A DNA stretch of 41,202 bases from JAIBAI01 sp044238875 (GTDB taxonomy: Bacteria > Bacteroidota > Bacteroidia > M30B66), in the NCBI GenBank assembly GCA_044238875.1, contig JBIICM010000005.1, positions 1 through 41,202 on the forward strand, written 5' to 3'. The position numbers and the translations under genes are program-made. The notes beneath the pieces are model-generated. The model had not been told where the DNA came from. It saw only the letters and a program-made list of their open reading frames with translations, and ran no database searches. Below, piece by piece: positions 16,713 to 24,305 of this stretch; within the stretch, counting starts at the first letter, position 1; every line of letters begins with the position of its first letter.

Positions 16713-16744
16713 CAAAAGTATAAAACAGATTTCAATCTAACAAA
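16713..16744 (-). promoter_or_regulatory. rimP-nusA-infB promoter: -33 TTTG, 20 bases, -7 TACTTTTG
   Basis: On the minus strand TTTG (16744-16741) is followed 20 bases later by TACTTTTG (16720-16713). Both elements and the spacing match the Bacteroidota housekeeping promoter, making this one of the best promoters in the window. Transcription should begin near 16709. Confidence 0.75.
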
Positions 16745-16806
16745 TACATAAAAGTTACTTAATCGTTAATGAATTTACTGTGCGAATTTTTGAAGTGAAC
16801 TTTCTA

Positions 16807-16814
16807 TATATTTG
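16807..16814 (+). promoter_or_regulatory. -7 box TATATTTG of the exbB operon
   Basis: Exact TAnnTTTG match 49 bases before the exbB ATG. TTTG at 16789-16792 lies 14 bases upstream, shorter than the usual spacing. Predicted leader about 46 bases, much longer than the near-leaderless starts elsewhere in the window. Confidence 0.55.
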
Positions 16815-16863
16815 CCCGCAATTCAAACCATAAACTTAATTTTTCTTCAAACAGCTTGAAATT

Positions 16864-17670
16864 ATGAGCAAATCCAACTCTGCCGGTAGCAGCCTCGGCT
16901 CATTCTTTGCCACTTCGGTCATTGCCTTGTCGCTGATCGTTTGTTCTCTGGTTTACGTTTTTGTACTGGGAGCCGACAGCAATTTTTCAGAAGGCGGCCC
17001 AGAACTCGGACATCCGGAAAACACCCTGGGAATCATTTACAAAGGGGGGTTCATTGTACCCATTCTGATGTCAATTGTGGTTATTATCATCGCTTTTACC
17101 ATCGAAAGACTCCTCACCCTAACCCAGGCCAAAGGGAAGGGAAGATTAAATGTATTCATCCGTAATCTGCAAACGATGATTAATAACAACCAGATTGAGG
17201 CTGCGATTGCTGAATGCGACAAGCAACGCGGTTCACTGGCCAATGTAATGAAGGCAGGTCTATCTAAATACCACGAACTGATCAAAGACAACAGTCTTGA
17301 CAAAGAGCAGAAAGTAGCAGCGCTCCAGAAAGAGCTGGAAGAGGCTACTTCATTAGAGCTTCCGATGTTATCGAAAAATCTGGTAATCATTTCTACATGC
17401 GCCTCCATTGCTACGCTGGTAGGTCTGATCGGCACGGTTCTCGGGATGATCAAGGCCTTCTCGGCCCTTGCACAGGCAGGTGCTCCTGATGCTGTTGCGC
17501 TTGCGAACGGTATTTCAGAAGCGCTTATCAATACTGCACTCGGTATTACCGGTTCAACAGTGGCAATCATCATGTACAATTATTTCAGTACGCAAATTGA
17601 CAGCCTGACCTATAAAATTGATGAATCCGGCTACAGCCTTGTAGGAACGCTGGAATCAAATATTAAATAA
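16864..17670 (+). CDS. exbB: MotA/TolQ/ExbB proton-channel protein
   Basis: A 268-residue inner-membrane protein. ExbB pentamers with ExbD form a proton-driven motor that energises TonB. Predicted membrane segments lie near residues 13-35, 58-80, 170-195 and 215-238; the long cytoplasmic region (about 85-165) lies between the second and third. The family signature is ASIATLVGLIGTVLGMIKAFSAL and ALINTALGITGSTVAIIMYNYF. It is the first gene of a seven-gene operon. TolQ or MotA-type alternatives are less likely because ExbD and TonB follow. Confidence 0.9.
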   Translation: MSKSNSAGSSLGSFFATSVIALSLIVCSLVYVFVLGADSNFSEGGPELGHPENTLGIIYKGGFIVPILMSIVVIIIAFTIERLLTLTQAKGKGRLNVFIRNLQTMINNNQIEAAIAECDKQRGSLANVMKAGLSKYHELIKDNSLDKEQKVAALQKELEEATSLELPMLSKNLVIISTCASIATLVGLIGTVLGMIKAFSALAQAGAPDAVALANGISEALINTALGITGSTVAIIMYNYFSTQIDSLTYKIDESGYSLVGTLESNIK

Positions 17671-17694
17671 CCCGCATTTTCATACCCGCCGGCG

Positions 17695-18306
17695 ATGCCT
17701 AAAATTAAAATGCCAAAAAGCAGTCCGTCCATCGACATGACGCCGATGGTTGACCTGGCTTTCCTGCTGGTAACCTTTTTCATGCTGATCTCTCAGTTTC
17801 GCGCTGAAGAAGCTGCGGTAATTGATATGCCCTCTTCGGTGTCTGACCTTATTATACCGGATAAAGATCTTATGATGATACTGGTTGATAAGGAAGATAA
17901 GGTTTTCTTTACGATTACCGGACAGGAGACCAGAAGAAAGGTGCTTGAGAAGATGGGTGAAAAGTATAAAATCACTTTTACTGAGGAGCAGAAAAAAGAG
18001 TTTTCGAACATGGCATCCTTTGGGGTACCCATGAATCAACTGGCCTCCTATCTTGATGCCGGGTCTCCAGAAAAGAAGAAAGCTATCCAGAATCAGTTTA
18101 AAGGCATACCTGCTGACTCTGCCTCTTGTGAATTATGCGACTGGGTTTTTCACGGTAGAATCAGTGCACCAAAATTCAGGGTGGCTATAAAAGGTGATCA
18201 GGTAACAAGTTATCCGGTAATCAGAAGGGTTATGGACATTCTTCAGGAAAAAAAGGTGAATAAATTCAACCTGATTACCAATATGGAAACTGGTCCGGCT
18301 GAATAA
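17695..18306 (+). CDS. exbD: ExbD/TolR biopolymer transporter, first paralogue
   Basis: 203 residues, longer than the roughly 140 of E. coli ExbD. The single membrane helix near the N-terminus carries the proton-path aspartate in DMTPMVDLAFLLVTFFML (residues 14-31). The periplasmic part has an extra central region (about 80-160, containing FSNMASFGVPMNQLASYLD) before the usual VAIKGDQVTSYPVIRRVMDILQ. Starts 24 bases after exbB. Two ExbD copies in tandem are common in Bacteroidota and suggest a hetero-assembly. Confidence 0.88.
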   Translation: MPKIKMPKSSPSIDMTPMVDLAFLLVTFFMLISQFRAEEAAVIDMPSSVSDLIIPDKDLMMILVDKEDKVFFTITGQETRRKVLEKMGEKYKITFTEEQKKEFSNMASFGVPMNQLASYLDAGSPEKKKAIQNQFKGIPADSASCELCDWVFHGRISAPKFRVAIKGDQVTSYPVIRRVMDILQEKKVNKFNLITNMETGPAE

Positions 18307-18358
18307 CAAAATTTTTTCACACAACATTCGTTTATACAATTAGTCTAAGCCCGAAAAC

Positions 18359-19015
18359 ATGGCAGAACTGAATACCGACGAAGGTGGCGGGGGTAAAAAG
18401 AAACACGAAAAGAAACGTGCCAAGAAATCATCAACGCGCATTGATATGACGCCGATGGTGGATCTTGGATTTCTGCTGCTTACCTTTTTTATTCTTACCA
18501 CTACCTTCAGCAAACCGAAGGCAATGGAGATCAATATGCCTGTAAAGGACAAGGATCTAAAGGAGGAAGAGAAGAACAAGGTGCCCGCAGAACATACGCT
18601 CAATATGATTCTGACAAAAGATAATGTGATCTACTGGTATTTCGGCGTGGCTGATCCCAATAAAACCCTTCCTGCGCTGAATAAAAGTAATTTCAGCAAG
18701 GATGGTATCAGAAAGGTACTGATTGCCGAAAATAACAAGCGTCACAATGCTTTCAGGCAAATTGAAGACTGGAAGAAAGAGGTGGAAGATGGCAAGCTGA
18801 AAGAAGAAGACTATAAGGAAAAAGTTAAGGCTTTCAGAGCTCAACACAAGGCCTCGAGCCTTATTGTGCTGCTCAAACCCGATAAAGAAGCCAAGTACAA
18901 GAACATCGTTGATGCCCTCGATGAAATGGCTATCTGCAATATTGGCAGCTACGCCCTGCTAGAGTCAAACGAAGTGGAGAACCTGATGGTATCCAACGCA
19001 AATACCTATAAATAA
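18359..19015 (+). CDS. exbD: ExbD/TolR biopolymer transporter, second paralogue
   Basis: 218 residues. After a lysine-rich cytoplasmic head (GGGGKKKHEKKRAKKSS) comes the membrane helix with RIDMTPMVDLGFLLLTFFIL, keeping the functional aspartate. The periplasmic domain contains a charged helical insertion (about 140-165, DWKKEVEDGKLKEEDYKEKV) before the common IVLLKPDKEAKYKNIVDALDEM. It differs clearly from the first paralogue outside the membrane helix, so the two are old duplicates, not a recent repeat. It is 52 bases downstream of the first copy. Confidence 0.88.
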   Translation: MAELNTDEGGGGKKKHEKKRAKKSSTRIDMTPMVDLGFLLLTFFILTTTFSKPKAMEINMPVKDKDLKEEEKNKVPAEHTLNMILTKDNVIYWYFGVADPNKTLPALNKSNFSKDGIRKVLIAENNKRHNAFRQIEDWKKEVEDGKLKEEDYKEKVKAFRAQHKASSLIVLLKPDKEAKYKNIVDALDEMAICNIGSYALLESNEVENLMVSNANTYK

Positions 19016-19038
19016 CTACCGAAATAATCTTTTGGGTT

Positions 19039-19836
19039 ATGGCTGAACAAATTATAATAAAAGACTTCGATGAGATTGTCTTTGAAAACCGTAACAAGGA
19101 TTACGGTGCATACGAGTTAAGGAAAAAGTACAACAAGCATATTAATACTGCTTTTGTCATTTCACTCGCCATATTTCTGCTGGCGGTGAGCATACCCGCT
19201 ATCATGGAGTTGATAAATGCCGCAATGGATAAGGTTGCCATGCAGCAGAATGTTGAATTGAATATGCTGCAGGAACCCCCGCCATTAGATGAGGATCAAC
19301 CACCACCACCACCACCGCCACCGGATCCTCCACCACCGGTGCAGGAAACCATTAAATTCACGCCTCCTGTTGTAACAGAGGAACCCATCAAGGAAGAAGA
19401 TATTCCGCCTCCGCAGGAGGAAATAACCAATGCGGGAAAAACAACACAGGAAGGAACAGAAGGGGTAGTTGACCTTCCGGATGAGGGAACAGGGAATGAA
19501 ATTATTGAAGAGGCTGCACCGCAAATATTTACAATTGTAGAGCAGATGCCTGAATTTCCGGGCGGAGAGGAAAAACTGATGGAATACCTGCAGAAGAATG
19601 TGAAATATCCGGCCATGGCCCGTGAAAGTCATATCACTGGTACTGTTTATGTAACCTTTGTGGTGCAGGGGTCAGGAGAGATTACCAGCGTGCAAAAACT
19701 GAAAGGTATCGGGGGAGGCTGCGACGAAGAAGCCCTCAGGGTAATTAAAAGTATGCCCGCCTGGAAACCCGGGAAGCAAAACGGTAAAACCGTGCCGGTA
19801 CAATACAATCTTCCGATTAAATTCACCCTGCGCTGA
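19039..19836 (+). CDS. tonB: TonB energy-transducing protein
   Basis: 265 residues. TonB links the ExbB/ExbD motor to outer-membrane receptors. A cytoplasmic head with the Bacteroidota signature FENRNKDYGAYELRKKY (residues 13-29) precedes a membrane helix (about 38-58). A periplasmic proline-rich spacer follows, with eight prolines in a row, then four more after an aspartate. The TonB_C domain starts MPEFPGGEEKLMEYLQKNVKYP and ends YNLPIKFTLR. Its stop directly abuts the TTG start of the next gene. The long polyproline tract should make translation dependent on EF-P. Confidence 0.92.
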   Translation: MAEQIIIKDFDEIVFENRNKDYGAYELRKKYNKHINTAFVISLAIFLLAVSIPAIMELINAAMDKVAMQQNVELNMLQEPPPLDEDQPPPPPPPPDPPPPVQETIKFTPPVVTEEPIKEEDIPPPQEEITNAGKTTQEGTEGVVDLPDEGTGNEIIEEAAPQIFTIVEQMPEFPGGEEKLMEYLQKNVKYPAMARESHITGTVYVTFVVQGSGEITSVQKLKGIGGGCDEEALRVIKSMPAWKPGKQNGKTVPVQYNLPIKFTLR

Positions 19837-20046
19837 TTGAAACGGTTCTGGCAAGGGGTTAGCCTTTTGGCAATATTATTTTACCTGGCCATCGGTGCTT
19901 CACTGATCTTTAGCAATTTGTTTGAACGATTAATAGAAGCTAATTACCGTAAACCGCTCGGAATTGTTATGGTTCTCTATGGTTTTTATCGAATTGCAAG
20001 GCACTTCATGTTAAGAAAAGCGGAAAGCAATGAAAACAGGGATTAA
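19837..20046 (+). CDS. small two-helix membrane protein
   Basis: A 69-residue protein starting at TTG immediately after the tonB TGA. The sequence MKRFWQGVSLLAILFYLAIG... shows a first membrane helix (about 8-27). A short loop with ERLIEANYRKPL and a second hydrophobic segment (GIVMVLYGFYRIARHF) follow, ending in a charged tail. Its 3' end overlaps the next gene by 17 bases, consistent with translational coupling. No family is recognised. The tight packing between TonB and the binding protein suggests an accessory part of the same system. A TTG start is uncertain by nature, but no other start keeps the first helix. Confidence 0.7.
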   Translation: MKRFWQGVSLLAILFYLAIGASLIFSNLFERLIEANYRKPLGIVMVLYGFYRIARHFMLRKAESNENRD

Positions 20047-20974
20047 GAATTATCATTTCTTCCTGCTGACTGGCCTGATACTGTTGCAAATCTCCTGCTG
20101 GAATCCATCGAAGCAGGAAAGTACCACCCGCGGTAATGCCAAAATTGGGGTGGATGAAACCTTTAGATTACTCATAGATGCTGAAGTCTTTGCATTCCGT
20201 GCTCATTATCCGGATGCACTGATTGAACCATACTATGCACCTGAAGGCGAGCTGATTGACCTGATGAAGAATGATTCAATGCGTCTGCTGGTCATCGGTC
20301 GCAGTCTGACAGCTGAAGAAAACGCTTTTTTCGCCTCAAAAAAAAGCTATCCGAAAGTCACTAAAATCGCCTACGATGGTGTGGCGTTTATCGTTAACCC
20401 CGCCAATCCCGATACTAATTTGTCATATGGTTTGCTGAGTGACATTTTTACCGGTAAGACCCATACCTGGAACCAGATTAATTCGAAGCAAAGTAAAGAT
20501 TCGATACGGATTGTTTTTGACCATAACCGCTCGGGTAACGCCCGTTTTGTGCTTGAAGCCTTTGGCCTGAAATCTTTTCCTGCAGGTTGTTTTGCGCTTC
20601 AATCAAATGAGGAAGTGGTGAGTTATGTCGAAAAAAACAGACACGCCATCGGAATCATCGGTTCTAACTGGATCAGTGATCCGCAAGATACTGTTAGCCA
20701 TGCTTTTTTAAAGAAGATTAAGGTTGCCGGGATCTCTTCGAAGAATGATCCCACCGCTGCCCTTGGCTACTTTCAGCCTTATCAGGGTTATATAGCCTCT
20801 GGTGATTATCCGTTTAAACGTGAAATAAATATCATAAGCAGAGAACTTGGTGTTAGAGTTGGTACAGGGTTTGCCGCATTCACAGCCGGCGATATCGGAC
20901 AACGTATTGTGCTGAAATCCGGACTTGTACCCGCTACCGCACCCATTAGACTGATCAATGTTAACAATGAATAG
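20030..20974 (+). CDS. PstS-like phosphate-binding-fold lipoprotein
   Basis: 314 residues with a probable lipoprotein signal (LILLQISCW, cysteine at residue 23). The body follows the type II periplasmic binding fold of PstS proteins: GVDETFRLLIDAEVFAFRAHYPDA, LVIGRSLTAEE, YDGVAFIVNPANPD, LSDIFTGKTHTWNQINS, and VFDHNRSGNARFVLEAFG. The motif for an ABC permease partner is not testable here, and no pst genes lie nearby. It is embedded in the exbB-tonB operon, so it may act with the TonB motor rather than with an ABC transporter; that is inference. It overlaps the preceding gene by 17 bases. Confidence 0.8.
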   Translation: MKTGIKNYHFFLLTGLILLQISCWNPSKQESTTRGNAKIGVDETFRLLIDAEVFAFRAHYPDALIEPYYAPEGELIDLMKNDSMRLLVIGRSLTAEENAFFASKKSYPKVTKIAYDGVAFIVNPANPDTNLSYGLLSDIFTGKTHTWNQINSKQSKDSIRIVFDHNRSGNARFVLEAFGLKSFPAGCFALQSNEEVVSYVEKNRHAIGIIGSNWISDPQDTVSHAFLKKIKVAGISSKNDPTAALGYFQPYQGYIASGDYPFKREINIISRELGVRVGTGFAAFTAGDIGQRIVLKSGLVPATAPIRLINVNNE

Positions 20975-20975
20975 C

Positions 20976-22577
20976 ATGAAATTTACGATCCGATTGCTCA
21001 TCCTTTTTTCTGCAGCTTCTGTTTCTCATCAGCTCAGCGCTCAGTCGCTTGAGGAAGCCCGCCGACTGACCCTTAATCAGCAATACGACGCAGCCAGCAG
21101 TCAATTTAAACAATTGATTGGAAAGAATCCGGGTAAGGGTGATTACTGGTTTTACTTTGGACGAAATGTGCTGGAGGCTGAAAAAACTGATTCGGCAAAG
21201 GCGCTTTTTATTCAGGGGGTGCAAAATGAACCGAACAATCCTCTGAATTACGCCGGTATCGGAATCGTCGCAAAAATTTCAGGAGCTCAGGAAGAGAGTG
21301 CCCAAATGTTTGAAAAAGCTATTAAAACTGCCGGCGGTAAAAACGCAGAAGTATTGATTCGCATTGCCGAAGCCCACATCAGTATTGAGAAGAAAAACAT
21401 CCCTGCTGCATTTGCGCTGTTGCAGGAAGCAGAGAAGTTAGATTTCAGGAATCCTGAGATCCAGATTCTGAATGGTGATGCTTATCTTGAAAATAATGAT
21501 GGCAGCAGCGCTATCCGCTATTATGAAAAAGCCCAGTCACTTGATCCTAAATCGCCGCTGGCGATATTGCGCATTGGTCAGTTGTGGATGAGGGCCAGAA
21601 ATTATTCGGGTAAGGATGGAAACAAAGGTGCGCTTGAATATTATAAGGATGCCATTCAGATTGACCCGAATTTTGCACCTGCATACGCCGAACTCGGTGA
21701 GTTGTTTGCAAGGGCGCAGCGCTATCAGGAAGCCAAAGATTACTATGCGAAGTACCTTGAACTATCCGCCAGCAATCTCTATGCAAGAATCCGGTATGCG
21801 TCTTTCCTGTTCCTTACCAAAGAATATCCCCAGACATTGAATCAGATAAAGGAGGTTTGGCAGTCAGACACAACCAGGAACCTGCTTAACCGTCTTGCGG
21901 CCTATGCCTCATACGAAACCAAAGACTATCAGAATGGCCTGATTTACATCAATAAATTTTTTGCCCGCCAGCCTGAATCTAAACTTCTTCCTTCAGATTA
22001 TGCGTATTACGGCAAATTGCTTTCCGCTTCAGGACAGGATTCTCTGGCGGTTGAGAAATTGAAGGTAGCCATTTCAAAAGATTCATCTCAGGTTGACCTT
22101 TTCAGTGATCTGGCCGGCATTTATGCCAAGATGAAAAAACACGATCTGGCTGTAATGGCCTATCAGCAAAAAATCAGAGCAGGTAAGGCCATTACCAATG
22201 ATTATTACCGGATGGGGCAATCCTACTATAATCTGAAGGAGTTTGGAAAAGCCGATACGGCGTTTATGAAAGTTACCGAAACGCAGCCTAAACTAACTGT
22301 TGGCTATCTCTGGCGCGGCAGAACCAACGCCAGTCTTGATCCTGATGGTAAACAAGGTTTGGCCAGACCCTTTTACGAACAACTGATTGTGCTTACAGAA
22401 GCCGACCCGGTAAAATATCGCAAAGAGTTGCTCGAATCACTTGAATACCTTGGCGCTTATTTCTATCTGACCGGTGATTTTGCCAATTCAAAAATTTATT
22501 GGGAAAAGGTAAAGACCATCGATCCGGAAAATGAAAAAGCGAAAGTAGCGCTTGAGGACATGAAGGGTAAGAAGTAA
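20976..22577 (+). CDS. exported tetratricopeptide-repeat protein
   Basis: 533 residues from ATG 20976, the start that gives a compact signal peptide (MKFTIRLLILFSAASVSHQLSAQ). In-frame ATGs at 20958 and 20967 would only add residues before it and overlap the upstream gene. The mature part is almost wholly TPR repeats. Clear ones are near AIRYYEKAQSLDPKSPLAILR, ALEYYKDAIQIDPNFAPAYAELGELFARAQRYQEAKDYYAKYLEL and ANSKIYWEKVKTIDPENEKAK. It probably serves as a periplasmic scaffold for the ExbBD-TonB assembly (inference from the operon). Confidence 0.88.
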   Translation: MKFTIRLLILFSAASVSHQLSAQSLEEARRLTLNQQYDAASSQFKQLIGKNPGKGDYWFYFGRNVLEAEKTDSAKALFIQGVQNEPNNPLNYAGIGIVAKISGAQEESAQMFEKAIKTAGGKNAEVLIRIAEAHISIEKKNIPAAFALLQEAEKLDFRNPEIQILNGDAYLENNDGSSAIRYYEKAQSLDPKSPLAILRIGQLWMRARNYSGKDGNKGALEYYKDAIQIDPNFAPAYAELGELFARAQRYQEAKDYYAKYLELSASNLYARIRYASFLFLTKEYPQTLNQIKEVWQSDTTRNLLNRLAAYASYETKDYQNGLIYINKFFARQPESKLLPSDYAYYGKLLSASGQDSLAVEKLKVAISKDSSQVDLFSDLAGIYAKMKKHDLAVMAYQQKIRAGKAITNDYYRMGQSYYNLKEFGKADTAFMKVTETQPKLTVGYLWRGRTNASLDPDGKQGLARPFYEQLIVLTEADPVKYRKELLESLEYLGAYFYLTGDFANSKIYWEKVKTIDPENEKAKVALEDMKGKK

Positions 22578-22583
22578 GAGCCT

Positions 22584-22601
22584 CCCGAAAAGCCATTCGG
22601 G
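22584..22601 (+). terminator. weak hairpin after the TPR gene
   Basis: CCCGAA (22584-22589) pairs with TTCGGG (22596-22601) around a 6-base loop, 7 bases after the TPR stop. No T-run follows, so it may be a processing or rho-linked end rather than an intrinsic terminator. Confidence 0.35.
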
Positions 22602-22675
22602 GTTATTGAATTGGTTTGAATATTTCATTGGGCAGGCTTTGATAAACGACAAGGATGCAGAATTTTGCGTACCTA

Positions 22676-23050
22676 TGACCTGCTGAAAAAGTCAGACCGC
22701 GCAGCAGCATCGCCAGATAAATGCGGCAGATGCGAGCCGCGGGCAACGAAGCAGATTGTGTATTTCTGGCTAACGAAATGATTAAGATTTTAAAAGGTCA
22801 TCTGCACAGGAATTAAACCCAATTTATGCAATAGAATTGCACAAATTGCCCCAAGGGCCGAAGGAATCTGCGATTCATCGCGGTTAACCCGGTTGCTGCG
22901 CTCATAGCCAATGCGCTATGCATTAGAGCGTTGCTCTTCTAATGCATAAACCGGGTTAAACAAACAGCCCTAAAAACCTTGCATTTAAATCGTCTCAAAC
23001 GGTTATTAAACTACTTAAATTGAATTCATTGAGTGTTTTTCAGTAGGCCC
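22676..23050. mobile_element. non-coding MITE-like insertion with terminal inverted repeats
   Basis: The ends are imperfect inverted repeats: TGACCTGCTGAAAAA at the left and, on the other strand, GGGCCTACTGAAAAA at the right (12 of 15 match). Both sides are flanked by TACCTA (22670-22675 and 23051-23056), a possible 6-base target duplication. The right copy contains the stop codon of the Rieske oxygenase. No coding frame of useful length lies inside. The interior holds several palindromes and a stretch shared with the window's right end. A worn IS remnant is the main alternative. Confidence 0.55.
22811..22960. repeat. palindrome-rich dispersed repeat, copy 1
   Basis: Bases 22816-22930 are identical to 41086-41200, and 22811-22930 match 41081-41200 at 119 of 120 positions. 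Predicted stems are TGCAAT/ATTGCA (22827-22841), GAATC/GATTC (22864-22876), an 11-base outer stem 22884-22894 with 22949-22959, and an 11-base inner stem 22917-22927 with 22938-22948. The outer stem encloses the inner one and a small GCGC/GCGC hairpin, so a three-way junction is possible. Confidence 0.85.
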
Positions 23051-23053
23051 TAC

Positions 23054-24121
23054 CTAGTTCAACATCTTATCAAGCAGCAAGTGGAAATGATGCACACCCT
23101 GCTCCCTTGACGGAGCGTATCTGCCCCGGTTGTATAACCGCGACTGAACCCCCTGCTGTACCTGTTCTACTATGTCTTCGTCTTCCCGTTCTACACGTTC
23201 AAGCATGGAAGCCGCAACCACATTGAATTTTTCAGGCTTCCAGATATAGGTTCTGAAAGATACCCTGGTGAGCGAAACACCAAGTGGCTTAACAATATTT
23301 ACCGAGCAGCCCCAGGGATAAAAATTAAACATCATATTGGGAAAAACCCAGAAGTAATAGGCGGCAACCTTCTTGCCCGAATCGGGCGCAGTTATTGGAA
23401 GATCGAAACTGTCTTCACCACCTTTGGCCAGGCCCAGCTGCAACACCGACCATGGAAAAAGTTCAGTGGTATAACTCTGGTAGTCAATCATCCGGTTCAG
23501 ACTTTCATGAACATAGGGGATATGAAAACCTTCGAGGTAATTGTCGCAGTAAAGGGCCCAGTTGGCATTCACCAGATAATCCTGCGAAAATTCAGGATGA
23601 TAGCGGAAATCTTTCAGGGGCATCCAGCCGATGCGTTCATTCATTTCGTTCATCAAAGCAGAGAAAGGAAAAGCCGGATCCAATGAAGTAAACAACAGAT
23701 TGTTCCAGTTTTCAAGCCTGAGTTCCGGCAAATCATCGCATGCAGATGGAAAACATTCGGCCTCCTGAAACTCCGGCATGTGCCTGAATTTTCCGTCAAG
23801 ACTGAATTTTCGTCCGTGGTAGCGGCAAACCAGACTTTTTAACTGTGCCGGATGTTTAATGAGCAGGTTGCCCCGGTGGGTGCATACATTGCTGATACAA
23901 CGCATCTGTCCGTTCTCACGTGTGAGCAACAAGGGCTCATCGAGGCAGCCTTCGAGCAATTTCAGGGGAAGCACCTGGTTTTCAAGTTTCAGATCCTGCT
24001 CATCGGCCACCCAGTGCCAGGTTCGTGAAAAAAGACGCTCCTGCTGAAGTTTAAAATGATCATTGCGGGTATAAACATCCGCATGGGGCGTGGACGATTT
24101 TTTGATGTCAGCGTTCAACAT
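23054..24121 (-). CDS. Rieske non-haem iron oxygenase, alpha-subunit type
   Basis: 355 residues. The N-terminal Rieske domain binds a 2Fe-2S cluster through C80-T-H82 and C99-x2-H102 (CTHRG and CRYHG). The C-terminal catalytic domain shows NANWALYCDNYLEGFHIPYVHESL. D193 is the bridging residue and H200 and H205 are mononuclear-iron ligands, in the pattern of ring-hydroxylating dioxygenases and choline- or carnitine-type monooxygenases. The substrate is unknown and no reductase is adjacent. It is divergent from the TetR gene, with a palindrome where its -33 element should be. A MITE-like element abuts its stop codon. Confidence 0.88.
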   Translation of the reverse strand: MLNADIKKSSTPHADVYTRNDHFKLQQERLFSRTWHWVADEQDLKLENQVLPLKLLEGCLDEPLLLTRENGQMRCISNVCTHRGNLLIKHPAQLKSLVCRYHGRKFSLDGKFRHMPEFQEAECFPSACDDLPELRLENWNNLLFTSLDPAFPFSALMNEMNERIGWMPLKDFRYHPEFSQDYLVNANWALYCDNYLEGFHIPYVHESLNRMIDYQSYTTELFPWSVLQLGLAKGGEDSFDLPITAPDSGKKVAAYYFWVFPNMMFNFYPWGCSVNIVKPLGVSLTRVSFRTYIWKPEKFNVVAASMLERVEREDEDIVEQVQQGVQSRLYNRGRYAPSREQGVHHFHLLLDKMLN

Positions 24122-24210
24122 TTCTTAATGTAATTGTGTTTGATCTTTAACTCCGAAAAAGCCTGTGAAGCTCTTTACAGCGGTTTTCTCCCTTTATTGT
24201 CAGTGGAGGG

Positions 24211-24218
24211 CAAAGATA
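24211..24218 (-). promoter_or_regulatory. -7 box TATCTTTG of the Rieske oxygenase gene
   Basis: Exact TAnnTTTG match on the minus strand, predicted start near 24207, leader about 86 bases. The -33 position (about 24238-24241) falls inside the palindrome at 24235-24248 and shows no TTTG. Confidence 0.5.
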
Positions 24219-24234
24219 ATTTTTTGAATAGAAA

Positions 24235-24248
24235 CGCAGAAAACTGCG
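24235..24248. promoter_or_regulatory. perfect palindrome CGCAG-N4-CTGCG, candidate TetR operator
   Basis: CGCAGAAAACTGCG lies in the divergent region between the Rieske oxygenase and the TetR gene. It covers the -33 position of the Rieske promoter and sits about 45 bases upstream of the TetR -7 box. TetR proteins bind such short palindromes as dimers. Binding by the adjacent TetR is inferred. Confidence 0.5.
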
Positions 24249-24292
24249 GAAACGAAATTTAAAATAAATGTTTCCTGATTCAATTTACTTTT

Positions 24293-24300
24293 TACATTTG
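24293..24300 (+). promoter_or_regulatory. -7 box TACATTTG of the TetR/efflux operon; near-leaderless
   Basis: Exact TAnnTTTG match ending 5 bases before the GTG start at 24306. Predicted leader about 2 bases. TTTC at 24271-24274 is a partial -33 element, 18 bases upstream. Confidence 0.55.
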
Positions 24301-24305
24301 CGCCT

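Noticed and set aside
19298..19342. CCA/CCG triplet repeats as a possible CRISPR or microsatellite
   Set aside because: They are proline codons of the TonB spacer, in frame, without spacers.
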